Source: Lepas anatifera (Eukaryota > Arthropoda > Thecostraca > Lepadidae). From it: a stretch of DNA of 64,000 nucleotides. The DNA lies in the NCBI GenBank assembly GCA_034440635.1, contig JAOTON010002116.1, forward strand, positions 48,429 to 112,428, read 5' to 3'. The translations under genes were made by a program, and so were the position numbers. Below the pieces are notes generated by a model. That model was not told the DNA's origin. It ran no database searches and saw only the letters and a program-made list of their open reading frames with translations. Positions 22,651 to 34,387 of the stretch are shown here, piece after piece (the first letter of the stretch is position 1; every line of letters starts with the position of its first letter).

Positions 22651-24149
22651 TGTGGCCCTGATCTACATCAGGGGCCCCTGAGATGATCTTGAATAGATAG
22701 ATAATAAGAACACAAGGCCAACTCCCATCATCTTGGGGCGGGGTCACTGAGCTAGTCTATTCCCTGGAGGCACATCTGGGGGGATGGGGGAAGTTGCTCT
22801 GGAGGCCTCTGATCCACACTTGGGGGCCCCAGAGCTGGTCTTGAATAGATTGGGAATAAGAACCCAATGGAAACTCCCCTTGTAAAACGGAGCTAACGGG
22901 GAATGAGGAATCTCTAAAACGGCTTGTGATACCTAGGCACCCCTGGTTATATAAATTGCTTATTATACTGGTGGATTCTGGGAAGGGATGATAAAAAGGC
23001 ATGTGCCCCTGAGCTCAGAGCACAGTCCCCTAAACCAGGATTTCTACTAATTAATTTAAATGAAGAAATAGTTTTCACAATTTTCAGCCCTGTCACACCA
23101 TCCCCATCCAAACCACCGGCCTGTTCACCTTTTATTTACTCTTAACTGGGACCGAGCCTTGCGAATATGGAACTTAATAAACGCGCTCAAAAGGTATCTC
23201 CCAAATTTTTCCGGCAGCAAAAATGTGTTCTTCCAAAGACACTATACTACTCCTCGTCCCACGACGATTGTGGGAGGCAAGGAACTTAATCCGCATTCAG
23301 CTAGGGCTCACTCGTCACGACAAAACCAGTGGGCATAACAGAAAAATTTTCGACTCCAATATGCCTTAACCTGCACATTGTAACAGATATCACATGCTCC
23401 GCTGATTTCTCTGATGTTAAGTACTTGCATGAGTTGGCTGCCCTTAAATCTATACAAAAAAGTAGTGTTTTGGCTACTTCCATGACATTTTGGTGATATT
23501 TCGTTCCTTTTTTGGTTTTAATCGAGTTTTCCTTCTCCGTCAATGATTTCTTTGCATTTTTATTGAACCAAAGATGCCCAAAAAATTATATAAACAAAGA
23601 TATAGTAAGTTTTTTAGGTTACGTTAAAAAGTGCCCTTTTTCCCCGGGGTGCCCCTCAAAGTTGGCGTGCCCCCCCATACGAAAGCTCTGGCTGCGCCCC
23701 TGCAGGGGGGCTAGGGGACTCAAGCCCCATGCCTCCAAATGTCCGAGACCGTATAGTGTACATAGGCGAGGGCCTGCCGGAGGTACTGGCGGGTGAGGCT
23801 CGAGCCCCCAGCCCCCGCTCCCCCTCCCCGAGATGAACTCCTGGGTCCGCCACTGGTGTCTTTCCTGTTCAGTGCTTAGCGTTCAACTAGCGCAGCTTCC
23901 TTCAGAGAGCATCATTACAATACTGCTTGTGGTGATTCTTCATGATTGTAGGTAAGAATTTCCCGGAAGTATTGCTATGTTTTTGGTACTTTCTTTTGTA
24001 AACTTAAGTGCAGTCCCAGTAAAAGGATAGAAAAGGTTGCCGGGAACAGGCAGCCATGGCCCCATTCCCCACCCGCGACCAAGCTGGGACAAAAAAAACT
24101 TCGGCCGAGGCCGGGACCAGCTTTTTCCAAAAATTCTCTGATCTTTTGA

Positions 24150-24275
24150 CTAGCTGAGAGCGCTACTGCTACCAGCACTACTTTAAAGTTAAAATAGTTT
24201 CAAGGAATAGTAGTAATTTTCCAAAAGCGCGATACCGCTACCCGGGTACTCCGCTATCGCTACTCCTTTTGTTCA
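24150..24275. repeat. CGCTACTCC-type cluster, transposon end fragment
   Basis: Degenerate GCTACTCCGCTAC motifs (GCGCTACTGCTACCAGC, then TACCGCTACCCGGGTACTCCG). The same motif family is at 25775-25915 and 43485-43965. This style of repeated subterminal motif is common in hAT-like ends. Confidence 0.5.
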
Positions 24276-24320
24276 TAGTGATACTTAAGCTCTACCCACA
24301 CATTGTTTTTCGTTGTCCTG

Positions 24321-25309
24321 TTAACCCTCGCCCCGGTGGGGGTGTTTGAACACCCCCTCGGGTTTTTCCGGCGGCACGAAAAAACGGCGGCGCGAAGCGC
24401 CGCCATATTTGGCAAATCTTATCCTTGATCGATTCCGAAACTTTTCCCAAAATTTTAAGTTTGGGTCATCTCAGGTCAGGTCACCAGTGCAGGTCAAGTG
24501 ACCTCACCTCAGAAAAATGTTTAAGGTGGCATAAGTAAGAAAGGGATCTATCGGATTGAAATTTACAACACATAATGGCCCCTTTGAGTTCTACCAAGTG
24601 TATGCCGGGATTTTTCATATCGATGACCTAAGGTCAATGCGGGCCCTGACCTCTCCATTGGAGATACATGGGAAAAGCAGAAATTTGGCTGCATTTGTGT
24701 AGATAAAGCTGAAAATAATTTCATATTCCGCAAATCGAAGTATCTTGGGCTCCTTTCTAGGTTCATGTTGCAATTTTCTACCTGTGACCTCTGAGAGGTC
24801 ATCTGGAGCTACTTAAGCAGTTGTCAGACTTAGGTCAATAACTTTGCATGAAATGATGATGCAGCTTTTATTTTCATACCATTGCGTTAGGATTACTACT
24901 GTGAGTCGATTGATATGCATATTGGCTATGCTAGATCAAAAGTGACCTTGACCTGACCTAAGGCCATGCTATTTTTGTGTTTTGACCTAGTATGTTCATA
25001 TTATACATTGTTCGATTTTCCGTGACAGGAGGAAGCGAATGGTGCCTACAAAATGATTCTAAATCAGCTTTGTCAGATGCTGGAGCCCAAAAACTTTTCT
25101 CAAAATGACAACTTCTTTGAGCTGTCACGACCTCAATATTAACCTGAGCCAAATAGTGACTGATATAGTTTCGTCATGAATCTGTATGAGCTATCCAACA
25201 GCGTTCGCGTTTTTTCGCTATCCCGCATAGGGGCCGAGTTCGAAGGGTGTGCCAAACGCTCCCCACCAGGGCGAAGGTGGCTCGGAGGCCCACCGGGGCG
25301 CGGGTGCCA
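24321..25309 (+). mobile_element. TTAA-family element, subfamily with CCCTCGCCCCGGTGGG ends
   Basis: Begins TTAACCCTCGCCCCGGTGGG and ends CCCACCGGGGCGCGGGTG, an inverted pair; the right TTAA has decayed. Just inside the left end is a perfect GC hairpin (GGCGGCGCGAAGCGCCGCC, about 24393-24411). The body carries many AGGTCA/TGACCT half-sites and the phrases GACCTCTCCATTGGA and ATATCGATGACC shared by all copies. No reading frame is supported. Insertion at TTAA is typical of piggyBac-like transposases; no such gene is in the window. Confidence 0.8.
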
Positions 25310-25613
25310 AGGAAAGCTTGCAATCGGTATTTTGCACAAAAATCGGCAGTTATTATGCAGATAACATCGCAATGAATTCGTTCCTTTGAACTGGTTCTAT
25401 TTCCATTTCGCGACTCCTGAATAGGATGACATGGACAAACGTGGGCTCAATCCGCTCTACGGGAGAACGCATTCCGTGTCCCATTTGGCCCGTTGGAGAG
25501 GATCCTTGACCAGCCACACCAATACTCAACGTAACTTAGCAAGTTTGCCTTATGTTAGTGACCCTGATAACGAGAAATTGAAAAAGTAGGCGTATATTTC
25601 CTAAATATATATT

Positions 25614-25695
25614 GTCACGGGATCTCCGTGACAAATCACTCGAGGACTTTAGTGAGACTCCGACTCCAGCAGTCGTACTGGGAACAAGTTGGGCA
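25614..25695 (+). mobile_element. SINE 3' fragment
   Basis: Shares GGGATCTCCGTG...GAGGAC...GTGAGACTCCGAC...GTACTGGGAACAA with the 3' part of the SINE at 39388-39712. Confidence 0.55.
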
Positions 25696-25774
25696 AACAT
25701 TTATCAGAAAAATTAAAAGAAAAGAACATAAACATTTTCATCTCCTAATTTTTTGGGCGGTGGTTCCCTTAAAT

Positions 25775-25914
25775 GGCTAGCAGTATTGGTAGCGAGTTTG
25801 GTTTTTTTAATCCGCTACCCGCAACTCCCGCTAGTGTTTGGTTATATAAGCGTTACCGCAACTCCGCTACTATTTGACACTCCGCAAGCAGCGGGTTAGC
25901 GGACTCAAAGGGAA
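25775..25914. repeat. CGCTACTCC-type cluster
   Basis: Motifs AATCCGCTACCCGCAACTCC and ACTCCGCTAC, then GTAGC-type inverse motif GCGGGTTAGCGGACTC at the right. It abuts the MITE at 25915. Confidence 0.5.
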
Positions 25915-26529
25915 TGGGACACCTTGGCGCAGTCCCAGACGATCGTGGATTTAGGTTCAATCGTAATTGAAAATAATGGATTTTGCCGTGTTTTTAATGA
26001 AAGATTGCCAATAAGCTCAACATTTCGGTTTGTTTGATTTTCTTTTGTTGGATCTGAAGGTGTATCTGAATCAGTGTGACGTTAGTTTGGCGTGGGATCT
26101 GGCAATATTTTGTGCCAGGTTGAATCCCTGTTATTTGTGCCAGAAATGAAGAAAATGATACCAATTTCTGTTATTTTTGTTGATGTATTCAACGTTTCAA
26201 GCTTGTCAGGGTAGACATTTTTAGGCGTTTGTAGTCGCCAGTACCAAAGGTACGTTTAACACGCAGGTTTCAAAGAGGTCCAAGCAAAGAAATAATTGTT
26301 GGCGCAGCAGGCCTGAGCATCACGTCACGTTCCCAAGGTCACCTCACACCACGTGACCACCCGGGCAGGAGCGGGTCGATTGGCGCTTAATTTTTTCTTC
26401 GCGAACGCGAACGGTAAGCTCTGGTACAAATGGAATATCGATGAAGTGGTATCTCGACGTGCTCTATCATATATAGTTAAAATAGCCTTAGTTCAAATCA
26501 CATTATGAAGGTGCCACATCCCCTTTTAG
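25915..26529. mobile_element. MITE of the GGGAATGTGGCACC family, copy B
   Basis: Left end AGGGAATGGGACACCTT and right end AAGGTGCCACATCCCCT, an inverted pair shared with copies at 28708-29150, 31431-31883 and 45243-45700. It is longer (about 0.6 kb) and more diverged than the others. Flanking tetramers TCAA and TTAG resemble decayed TTAA. Confidence 0.65.
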
Positions 26530-28490
26530 TAGCAGACCGCAAGGCTAAAACATTACTTTTCGAAGTTTGAAAGCTTGCCCGGTTCTCAATGGTTGTCATG
26601 GTTGAAAACAACAGTCTTTGTTGTAATATACAGTTCCGTAAGTGTTCATAATGGTTGAGAAAGGGAATGGCTTTCTTCGCAATAGAATAAGGGGGACTTC
26701 CTCGTCATAATAGGGCACTCAGATTTCTGGGTCATTTCGCGCTCCTGGCGGGCCACCTTTGCGTATGAATATAAACCCTTGATGCAAATTGTCATCCTAC
26801 CTTCGACAAAGTTTCTGAGACCTGAATACATTTTGAACGCCGAGTGATAGGCTGATTCAGTGGAGGGGGGGTCGGGCGGGCAAAGAGGGCACTTACGCCC
26901 CCGAATCAACTCGCGGCGCCCCTAAAATGCCGCTTCCAACCCACCACCGCCCCCACCTTCCAAGATGCGGGAATCGGCTCCCCTGCCATAAGATTTGGCG
27001 CCCATCTGATAGGTGTTGCCGCCCAAAAGTAGTGCCCTTTGGTCTGGATGGCGCCCCCCCGGTCATGTGCCCAACCATCTCCCCTGATCGGAAATCCGGG
27101 ATCCGCCCATTTGCCGAAAGTGTTGCTGCCAATTTGAAATTGTTGAGCTTGGGAGTGTGACGTTCAGGACGGATTGTCGGAAGATTTTTTGGCAAGATTT
27201 CGAACGATTTCCAATATTTCCGAGACATGCCTTATAAAGACTGATGTCTCCAACTGCTGATATCCCGATAACGTATCTGTGTGACGCCAATTTTTTTGGA
27301 CGATGGTGACCATGAATATAAGTCTGAGGAATGATGGAAACATGAAAGGTATTTTTGGTGCACTTTTTTAGCAACAGAGTGCGGAGTTTGGCGATTTTGG
27401 AGCAAATGGAATGATCCATAGATGTCCTCTAGAACTGAAATAGACACGTTGAACAAAACGGCAATACTGCCACGTCGAAATTACGTAGGTTGTACCAGCA
27501 CAAAGTCCTGGCCAGGTTAATTGAAAAATCCCGCGAAGTTTTCCGCTAACGCTTTTCTGTCACTGCAGGCTTATTTTTGCATCTTGAGGTGATCCCAATT
27601 TAAGAAACAATCAAGTGAGACGGGTGGCAAAGCCTGTGTGGGCGGCCAAGCTACCAATTGGGGGGAGGCTGCTTTTGATATGAAGGGTGCCTTTTGTGAC
27701 ACTAATTTGCCCCTATGTGATGCCGCTTAGAACAGCGCCGGCTGTAAAAAACGTCAGCAGGGAAAGGCAGAATCTCTCAGTGTCTCTGGTCGAATACATA
27801 ACAATGAAGTCCCAATGCTCTCCCTACTTACCCTGAGTGCGCAGGGTGGACAGTGAAATCCATAGTATTCTATATGAGGGCGAAACTTGTTTTGGATTTA
27901 CCCATCTGTCGAGGGCACAAACAAAATTCTGTCGGTGCTTCGTACTGAGGTCTCTATTTTATTTTCACACAGATGACTGAGGAGTTTTCATTTTAGTCTG
28001 GACTAGATTATAAGGGCTTGGTCCGGGGCCCTGACACAACTTTTCACTAGTGGCACAGTGAAAAAAACAGCTTGGCAAGATAAGTAAATGATAGAAGTCA
28101 ACAGCACACAAAAACAGAGTTATTAGAATATTCGGAATATTCTTAAAACAAATATAAAGGATATTGGTCAACACGCTCAAACTCTGCTTCAAGGAAACCT
28201 GGTTTTTACCAGCCTGCTATATTGCATCGGAGCACGTTCTCGTTGCAATAGACACCACGAACACATAGGGCGGGCAGACAACCACATATCGAGCGAGCAC
28301 GGGTGCGCCCTGGCGGACCCTGAGTGGTAACTGAGCAAAATATGGCACCGGTTGATACCCAAAGCAACTAAATGAACTCAGGGGGACTTTTACCACTGAA
28401 ATCTGAGGCCAGTTTATATTGCAGCGGGGCGCCTTAAGGCTAAAAAAGGGCGGCCAATTATGAGATGAGGGCCCAAACTCAATAGTGGCT
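26530..28490. other. No supported gene; one probable MITE remnant
   Basis: GC-rich sequence at about 26860-27112, ending AATCCGGGATCCGCCCAT, resembles the GGATCCGCC-type MITE ends found elsewhere. The rest looks unique and I see no supported exon. Confidence 0.4.
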
Positions 28491-28517
28491 CTAACCCCCG
28501 TCAATGCGCGTGTTAAT
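28491..28517. repeat. Solo end of the CACGCGCATTGACGG TTAA subfamily
   Basis: CCCCCGTCAATGCGCGTGTTAA, matching the right end of 34388-35235 including the adjoining GGCTCTAA/GGCTCAGA context. The remainder of the element is absent. Confidence 0.6.
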
Positions 28518-28707
28518 TATAATAATCATTTAGATTTGACGACAACCAACGGCCATGGCTATATGATATTGCTAACTAACCAATTGGGATGGTTAATGCG
28601 AACCATTTGGAGTACACGCGTGAGTACATACAGCGCGATGGATTTAAACGACCATGTGGAGCATTGCCTCCTATTTTCAGCCTAGAGCTAAGGCTGCGGT
28701 TTACCTC

Positions 28708-29150
28708 TTAAGGGAGTGTCCCACTTTCATAACGGGCTTGGAGCTGAGGTAGCAATCTTGTAGAGCGTGCCGAGAAACCATTATTGGCATATTTTGTTTC
28801 ATGCAGAGATGTTAAATTTCCCCAGTTTTCAACGTTCTAAATTAAGAGCGCTTTTTCCCGACTTCAAACCATGGACGAAAACCTTTCCATCTCACGACGC
28901 ATGACACGTGATGAATGTTAACAAGTGGCATGACGTCAGCAATTGCAGCGTGACATGCCGCAAGCAGTCAGCTCGGCTGGCCTTCGTAATGAATCGCGAT
29001 GCTGAGATAAACCCGGGATAGAAAGAAAAGAGGGCATGTTTTAACTTTGAGCTAATGGAGGTGGAAACAGAATGTGGTTTAGTGATGTTTAGAATTATTT
29101 TATCCATGGCTAGTCTTTAGCATTTGGGCAAAGTGGAGTATTCCCGTCAA
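28708..29150. mobile_element. MITE of the GGGAATGTGGCACC family, copy D
   Basis: TTAA then GGGAGTGTCCCACTTT at the left; AAAGTGGAGTATTCCC then GTCAA at the right. The interior includes a CATGACGTCAGC region and a CTGTCACG-type tail like copy A. Flanks TTAA/TCAA. Confidence 0.6.
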
Positions 29151-29164
29151 GGGAGTCAATTCTA

Positions 29165-29588
29165 AAATATATTTCGAGTAGTTTTTAGGCACCATTCGCT
29201 TCCTCTCGTTACAGCGAATGGAGTGATGTATAATATGACCATACTAGGTCAAAACCTAAAAAACTTGACCCTAGGTCATCGAAATGAAAAATCCCGGAAT
29301 ATGTTTTGTAGTACTCGGTGGGCCCATTATGTGATAGAAGTTTCAATCCGATAGACTCGCCCATGTCTTACTTATGTCACCTTAAACATTTTTGGAGGTG
29401 AGTTCACTTTACCTGCACTGGTGATCTGACCTGAGATGAACTAACCTCAAATTTTTGTGGAAAGTTGCTGAATTTATCAAGGATAAGGTGTGGCAGAAAC
29501 GGCGGCGCTTCGCGCCGCTGTTGTTTTTTTCTGTCGCCGGAAAACCCTAGGGGTGTTCAAACACCTCTCCCACCGGGACGAGGGTTAA
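29165..29588 (-). mobile_element. TTAA-family element (CCCTCGCCCCGG subfamily), truncated
   Basis: Reverse orientation relative to 24321-25309. It contains the GC hairpin region (GGCGGCGCTTCGCGCCGC near 29500) and ends GAGGGTTAA at 29588. The other half is missing; it begins abruptly next to MITE copy D. Confidence 0.7.
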
Positions 29589-30056
29589 GAGTCGATGGCG
29601 CCCACCTAAAATGTCGCTCCTCTTCCCCAGGAATGCAAGAATCGGCGCGGCCGCTATAAGTTTTATCGCCCCCCCTGGTCCTTTTGGTGTACCCTTCCGA
29701 CCATATTCCCTTCTCTTCCTTTTCGGAAGTCCTGGCCGCGCCTATGAGCACCGCCCTTATTTAGGGATGAGACTATAAATAAGCATGCATCCATGAGTGC
29801 ATGTAGAGGTTTAACTGTGCTTTCGATAGTGGGTGGAGAAATGTGTGGATGCACGTGGACACTTAAGGAATTTTGGAAGAGGCCGCTACGCACCCTCTTC
29901 CCTGCCGCTCCACTCCTTCCGCGGATTTCAGTTCCCGTGGTGTAATCACCGGTTACGGTGGAGGTCGGGGGAGGGGGCTGGAAGTAACGTTTCAGGAGTG
30001 CACCGGGGTGTGCTGAAGGGGTGAGTGGCCCCTTGGATCCGCCTATGACGCAGTTC
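29589..30056. repeat. MITE-end fragments
   Basis: Several GGATCCGCC/GGCCGCGCCTATG ends (near 29735 and 30037) with C-rich interiors, similar to the small MITEs at 35819-36090 and 38207-38425. I cannot assign clean left and right pairs. Confidence 0.4.
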
Positions 30057-30129
30057 GATGAATATAGTCGAAGGAGAAGCGGAGTGGCCAGTTGGTCCGT
30101 GCCGCGGCAGCCTCCTACGGAAAAGTGGC

Positions 30130-30292
30130 GAACCAGTGGCGTCGGCAGGCGACGGGGGAGGGCGGTGTCTGCCGCTGCTGGAACCAGCGGCGTCGGCAGG
30201 CGACGGGGGAGGGCGGTGTCTGCCGCTGCTGGAACCAGCGGCGTCAGCAGGCGACGGGGGAGGGCGGTGTCTGCCGCTGCTGGAACCAGAGG
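30130..30292. repeat. 51-bp tandem repeat, about 3 copies
   Basis: Units starting GGCGTCGGCAGGCGACGGGG at 30138, 30189 and 30240 (the third with GGCGTCAGCAGG). Because 51 is a multiple of three, all frames stay open; the GR-rich open frames here are therefore not evidence for a protein. Confidence 0.8.
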
Positions 30293-30328
30293 TGCCGCTG
30301 GGGAGGGGCCCAGTGCTCTCCTTTTCGC

Positions 30329-31335
30329 TTAACACGCGTCCCGCTTGGGGGGCAAATTCACCTCCCCCTCCTGGTTTTCCCCAGATAACGCAAAAGCGAA
30401 GAGATGCAGAACAACGAAACTTGCGGTACCTTATTCCCGATCAATTATACGCATCTGGCCAATTTTTTTAGGTCAGGTCATGCCAGGTCATAGAGCTATC
30501 CAAGGTCAAGCGACCCGACCTCAAAACCCAAAATCACGAGTTTGAAGCGGCGCTAAAGAAACATCAGCCAAGCGATCAGCTTGAAACTCGCACAATATGA
30601 TAAAGTCTTTAGGGCCTGCAAATCTGCTGTCTCGGAATTTTGATATTGTTGACCTAAGATGGGGTCAATTTTTGGTCACCCCTTTATGTGTATGGTGAAA
30701 AATAGCAAGGACTCTTTTTCAGTAAATACTGGATAGATAAACCGGACAATCCTCAAACCGTGTATTCTTACCACGATCTTGACGATTAAGTTAAGTTTTT
30801 GACCATCTGACCTCTCAAAGGTCACGTCAGGTCACAGGAGCATACAGTGATTGTTTTGCCAATAACATCTCACTGAATTGAGATAAAGCTCCTATTTTGC
30901 TTGCATTGTGCTTATATTGTCACGGGGAGTCGAATGATAGGCAACATGACCATACCAGGTCACCCTGTGACCCTGACATATCTCGATGTCAGGTCATTTT
31001 GAAAATTTGACCTAGAAAGGTCATATACATCATTCGATTCGCCACGATGAGAGGAATGCAATGATGCATGGATATTTTCTCTAGCTCCGCTGATAAAAAA
31101 TATGGAGGGGGAAATGTACCCTGTCCTGTTGTTAGCCTTTGCAACCTTCTTTGACCTGTGCTGACCTCAATATTGACCTGACATAAAAATACCACTTAAA
31201 ATTTCTCTTCGTCTCGTCCAAGAGCTTTCGAACACCGTCCGTAATTTTCCTTTAGCTTTCCTGGGAAATGAGATACGGAGGGGGCGAATTACGCGGGGCA
31301 CGTGACGCCAGGGACGCCAGCGGGGCGCGTGGTAA
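30329..31335 (+). mobile_element. TTAA-family element (CACGCGTCCCGCT subfamily), intact length
   Basis: Left TTAACACGCGTCCCGCT and right AGCGGGGCGCGTGGTAA are inverted; the right TTAA has become GTAA. The body has AGGTCA half-sites and shares the core of the other subfamilies (CATTCGATTCG, TGACCTCAATATTGACC). It serves as the intact reference for the split copy at 2604-2813 plus 14609-15240. Confidence 0.75.
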
Positions 31336-31430
31336 ATTGGCAATGATAATATTGGGTTGTGTGTGGATGCGTATGATAGTATTTCGCCATTTACGGTTTT
31401 TTATATGTGTTAGAAAATGTTCACAGCAGC

Positions 31431-31883
31431 TTAGAAGGAATGTGGCACCTTTATAACGTGATTTTAACTGAGATAACCAAGTTGTACAGCATGCCGGAAA
31501 ACCCGGTACTCAATGTGTCATTTGGCTTGAAACTCAAAATTTTCGTAGAGAAAAGCTTAAAACCTACTTGAAATGTACCCAAAATGTACCCAAGCAGCCG
31601 GCCACAGTTGTCAGCTGTTGGTGTGACGACATGCGGACATCTTGGTGAGCATTCAGCCAATTAAAGCTCTTGAAGTCTATTGAATATGGCAAGAGTTGTC
31701 AAATCATGACGTCATCCACAGGAAAACTTATTTCTTATCCTAGCGGAGCATTTCAAAAATCAAAATATTGAGCTTATTGTACATTTTTCAGAGAAATAAT
31801 GGACGCTACCATGATTTTCGGCTAATAGTACACCTAATTACACTAAATTCCGGGATTTGACCAAGGTGCCACATTCCCTTTAG
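31431..31883. mobile_element. MITE of the GGGAATGTGGCACC family, copy C
   Basis: Left AAGGAATGTGGCACCTT and right AAGGTGCCACATTCCCT, flanked by TTAG on both sides (31431-31434 and 31880-31883). The interior matches copy A in reverse orientation (ACTGAGATAACCAAGTTGTA). Confidence 0.8.
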
Positions 31884-32536
31884 GTGGCGTTACTGGTATT
31901 ATTCGCAGCATACGCGTCGGTATAGGGGGGCAACCCCACTCTATATCCAAGAAATTCTCGACTTAGCTGCGTGGTCAGTACAGAAAACGGGCCCAAAACT
32001 GTAGTTGTCAGTTATATTGATACGGGTTGGGACGGTTTACGTATCCATTAGCCTTCATTACGTTTTAATGGAGTTCCTGTTCTATGACCCTGAAACTTTC
32101 ACTGTTGGAAGGGTTGTTTTCCAGAGAGGAAGTGCCGCCGGGCCTGACCGGCCAAGTGGCTGGATGAAGGAAACTACCGGCTGGAACCGCCAGCCAGCCG
32201 TCACGTGACTGCATGGTATTGAACCAGCACTTCCTTAACGGGCGTAATTTGACAGCACTGTGAAACTGACCTGCTCTTGCGCGCTGGTGGAAAATCCAGT
32301 AGCAGTCTAAATACAATATGTTTAGGATTCGCTTTAAAATCACCGATTTCTTATTTATATGCACTTAGAATTTGGGTGTACGTGATAAAGTTGAAATGAA
32401 GTCGGGTGCTAGATGAAGTTGGAACCGTTGACCTGACTCCGCGAACTGGCGAGGACAGTGCGAAGGCTGGGAACTGAACTAGATATAGGTGGTATGTACT
32501 GGAGGTTGCACTATCTTAATAGTTGTAATACTGTCA
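31884..32536. other. No supported gene
   Basis: Unique-looking sequence. Short open frames (for example near 32065-32208) lack splice signals or recognisable motifs. Confidence 0.4.
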
Positions 32537-34387
32537 AATGTATGGTGGAGTAAAAATTTTCCAATTTTGGTACTCAGGTGGTAAACTCTCAAATCCCTTG
32601 TTTGAACTAAGGATGGGTATTTTGTTTAATTTTCTCTAAGTAAATATTTTTCAATCGTCCCCAAGCAGCATTGTTGGATCATTACCATGTGAAAAAGCTG
32701 GGTTCAGCAGGCAAATCTTTACCAACTGAGGCCCCCTGATGCAGTATCCAATTATTGTTTAAGGCATTGGTGAGTTGCCGCAAAAAACTTTTTGAGGGCC
32801 TCTGAGACCGACCTTCGGGGAAAGAACTCTGGGAGCCACCAAGACTAAAATTTGTGGGATAAAGACTAAGTCTAGTGCCCCTCCTCTCCCACATGACCAG
32901 CTCTAAAAAGCCTCTGAGACGAAATATCGGGGCCCCTTAGACAAACTCTGCAGAGAAGGCCTCCGAGACCGGCAGGTGGTGAAAAATAAAGAAGAGATTT
33001 GTCTAAATATGTTATCTAAGCATACACTTTACAGTTTTTTCTGTCCGGGACAACGCCCCTCCTATACCTATAGTTATCGGAATTTTGGAGGCCACTTCTG
33101 ACCTCAATCACTGCACCTCGCATACACCTATGCTAGGGCCCAGTAGAGCCTTGGCTTACAATTAACTAACCCAGACGAAACTACAAACTTTCTATCATGG
33201 CAATAAACTTCCAGACCCTTGCTAAAAGTTTCTTTTCTATACCTGTCAATTCCCCTGCTCCTCTTCATATACATTCTCACCTTCATATGAATATGCTGCG
33301 TCGAAACTACAGCAGCCTCGTGTCTTTCTGTTATTCCTTCCTTTCGTCCAAAGCAATAGAGACACTGCTTTCGTCTACAATCAGCCAGGCGCGGCGGGTT
33401 GCGAAAGCGTCAGAGCGACTACTACTTTAAATTTCTGATCGCTTGCTGCTTGCCGGTCGCCTGAGCTACATAATTTGCTTTTTGAAAATTGTTCCAAATT
33501 AATTTTATAAATCCTTATAGGCTAGAAAATTCTACAACTAAAAGCATACAAAGGGGAAGACTAACGGTGTTTTATCAGTAACGAATATGCAACCTGTCTT
33601 TCAAAAAACCTAAAGATGCCGCTTTTATTTACTAGATGTAAAGACGGCATTTTGGTAAGCTCACGTCGTAGACCAGCCATACAAAGAAGTTCGGATGTTT
33701 GAAGGGTAACTGGGTGTATTCTCGTTGCCAAAAAATTATTTAATGAAAATGTAGTTTCAATGTATTCAAATACCAGACACTTTCAGTTCCAACTTAAATA
33801 TCAGCGTATTTATGCCTAGGGTGTCATAGGGTGTCGTGAGTGGATTTCGGTGTCACACGGCGTGGACGCAGCAATGAAGGGCTGATACGGATAAAAATGA
33901 TTTTCTTCGCAATAAATGTTCAATTTTCTACGATACATTGTCAAAAAAATATGCTGCTTAGCATACAAATTTCAAGATAATTGCTTTTAACAACAAGATG
34001 ACCAAAAATGGTTTTTCCCTATTCTCGGTACCAGAAATACAAAAATAACTTTTCAAGGACGTAAGTCTAGAAATCATGTGCACAAATAAACTGCTTTCCA
34101 GAAATGTATCTCTCAAAGTGGTCAGCTCATTTTTTGGCAACACAAGGCTAGGGTGTCTAATTTTCCACTTACGAATTTTGTGAGTGGTGGAATTTAGTGG
34201 CGGTATTCGCCCATTGGAACTTTCTCCGGAGGGGCGGGGAGCACTGAGCGTCTTGCCCGTGCCAGAACTTCGATCCTTTTGTTTCGCTGAAATTGGTGGA
34301 GATAAGGTTGCCAGATTTAACTGGCCAGAAAAATAGAAGTCACCAGATTTTCTTGCAGAAAGGCGAAAGAAGCGCATAAAAGCCGAG

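Larger units (their letters stand above)
19063..23702 (-). mobile_element. hAT-like non-autonomous element, copy 2, inverted
   Basis: Reverse complement of copy 1 (5964-12801) without the LINE. Ends are CAGTGGCGCAGCCAGG (19063) and CTGGCTGCGCCCCTG (to 23702). Flanks CCAGGGGG (19055-19062) and CAGGGGGG (23703-23710) match at 7 of 8, or share an exact CAGGGGG. The order is mirrored: four subterminal units (19063-21000), the CAGATCAGCTCAG-type array (21000-22650), then the unique end containing the TTTTTATCATCCCTTCCCAG region shared with copy 1 (near 6670 there, near 22990 here). No transposase is visible. Because each copy has its own flanking duplication, they are two insertions and not one inverted duplication of the locus. 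Confidence 0.85.
19044..23855. mobile_element. MITE (CAGTGGCGGATCCAGG ends) split by hAT copy 2
   Basis: The left end CAGTGGCGGATCCAGGGGG (19044-19062) and the right part (23703-23855, ending GGGTCCGCCACTG) are separated by hAT copy 2. The right part shares its interior (GGCTCAAG... to the CCGCCACTG end) with the MITE at 51736-51871. Flanking octamers GTTTCTTA and GTGTCTTT match at 6 of 8. Confidence 0.7.

Noticed and set aside
5964..23702. A single 17.7-kb inverted duplication of the locus
   Set aside because: Each arm has its own 7-8 bp flanking duplication and different neighbouring DNA, so two separate hAT insertions explain the symmetry better.
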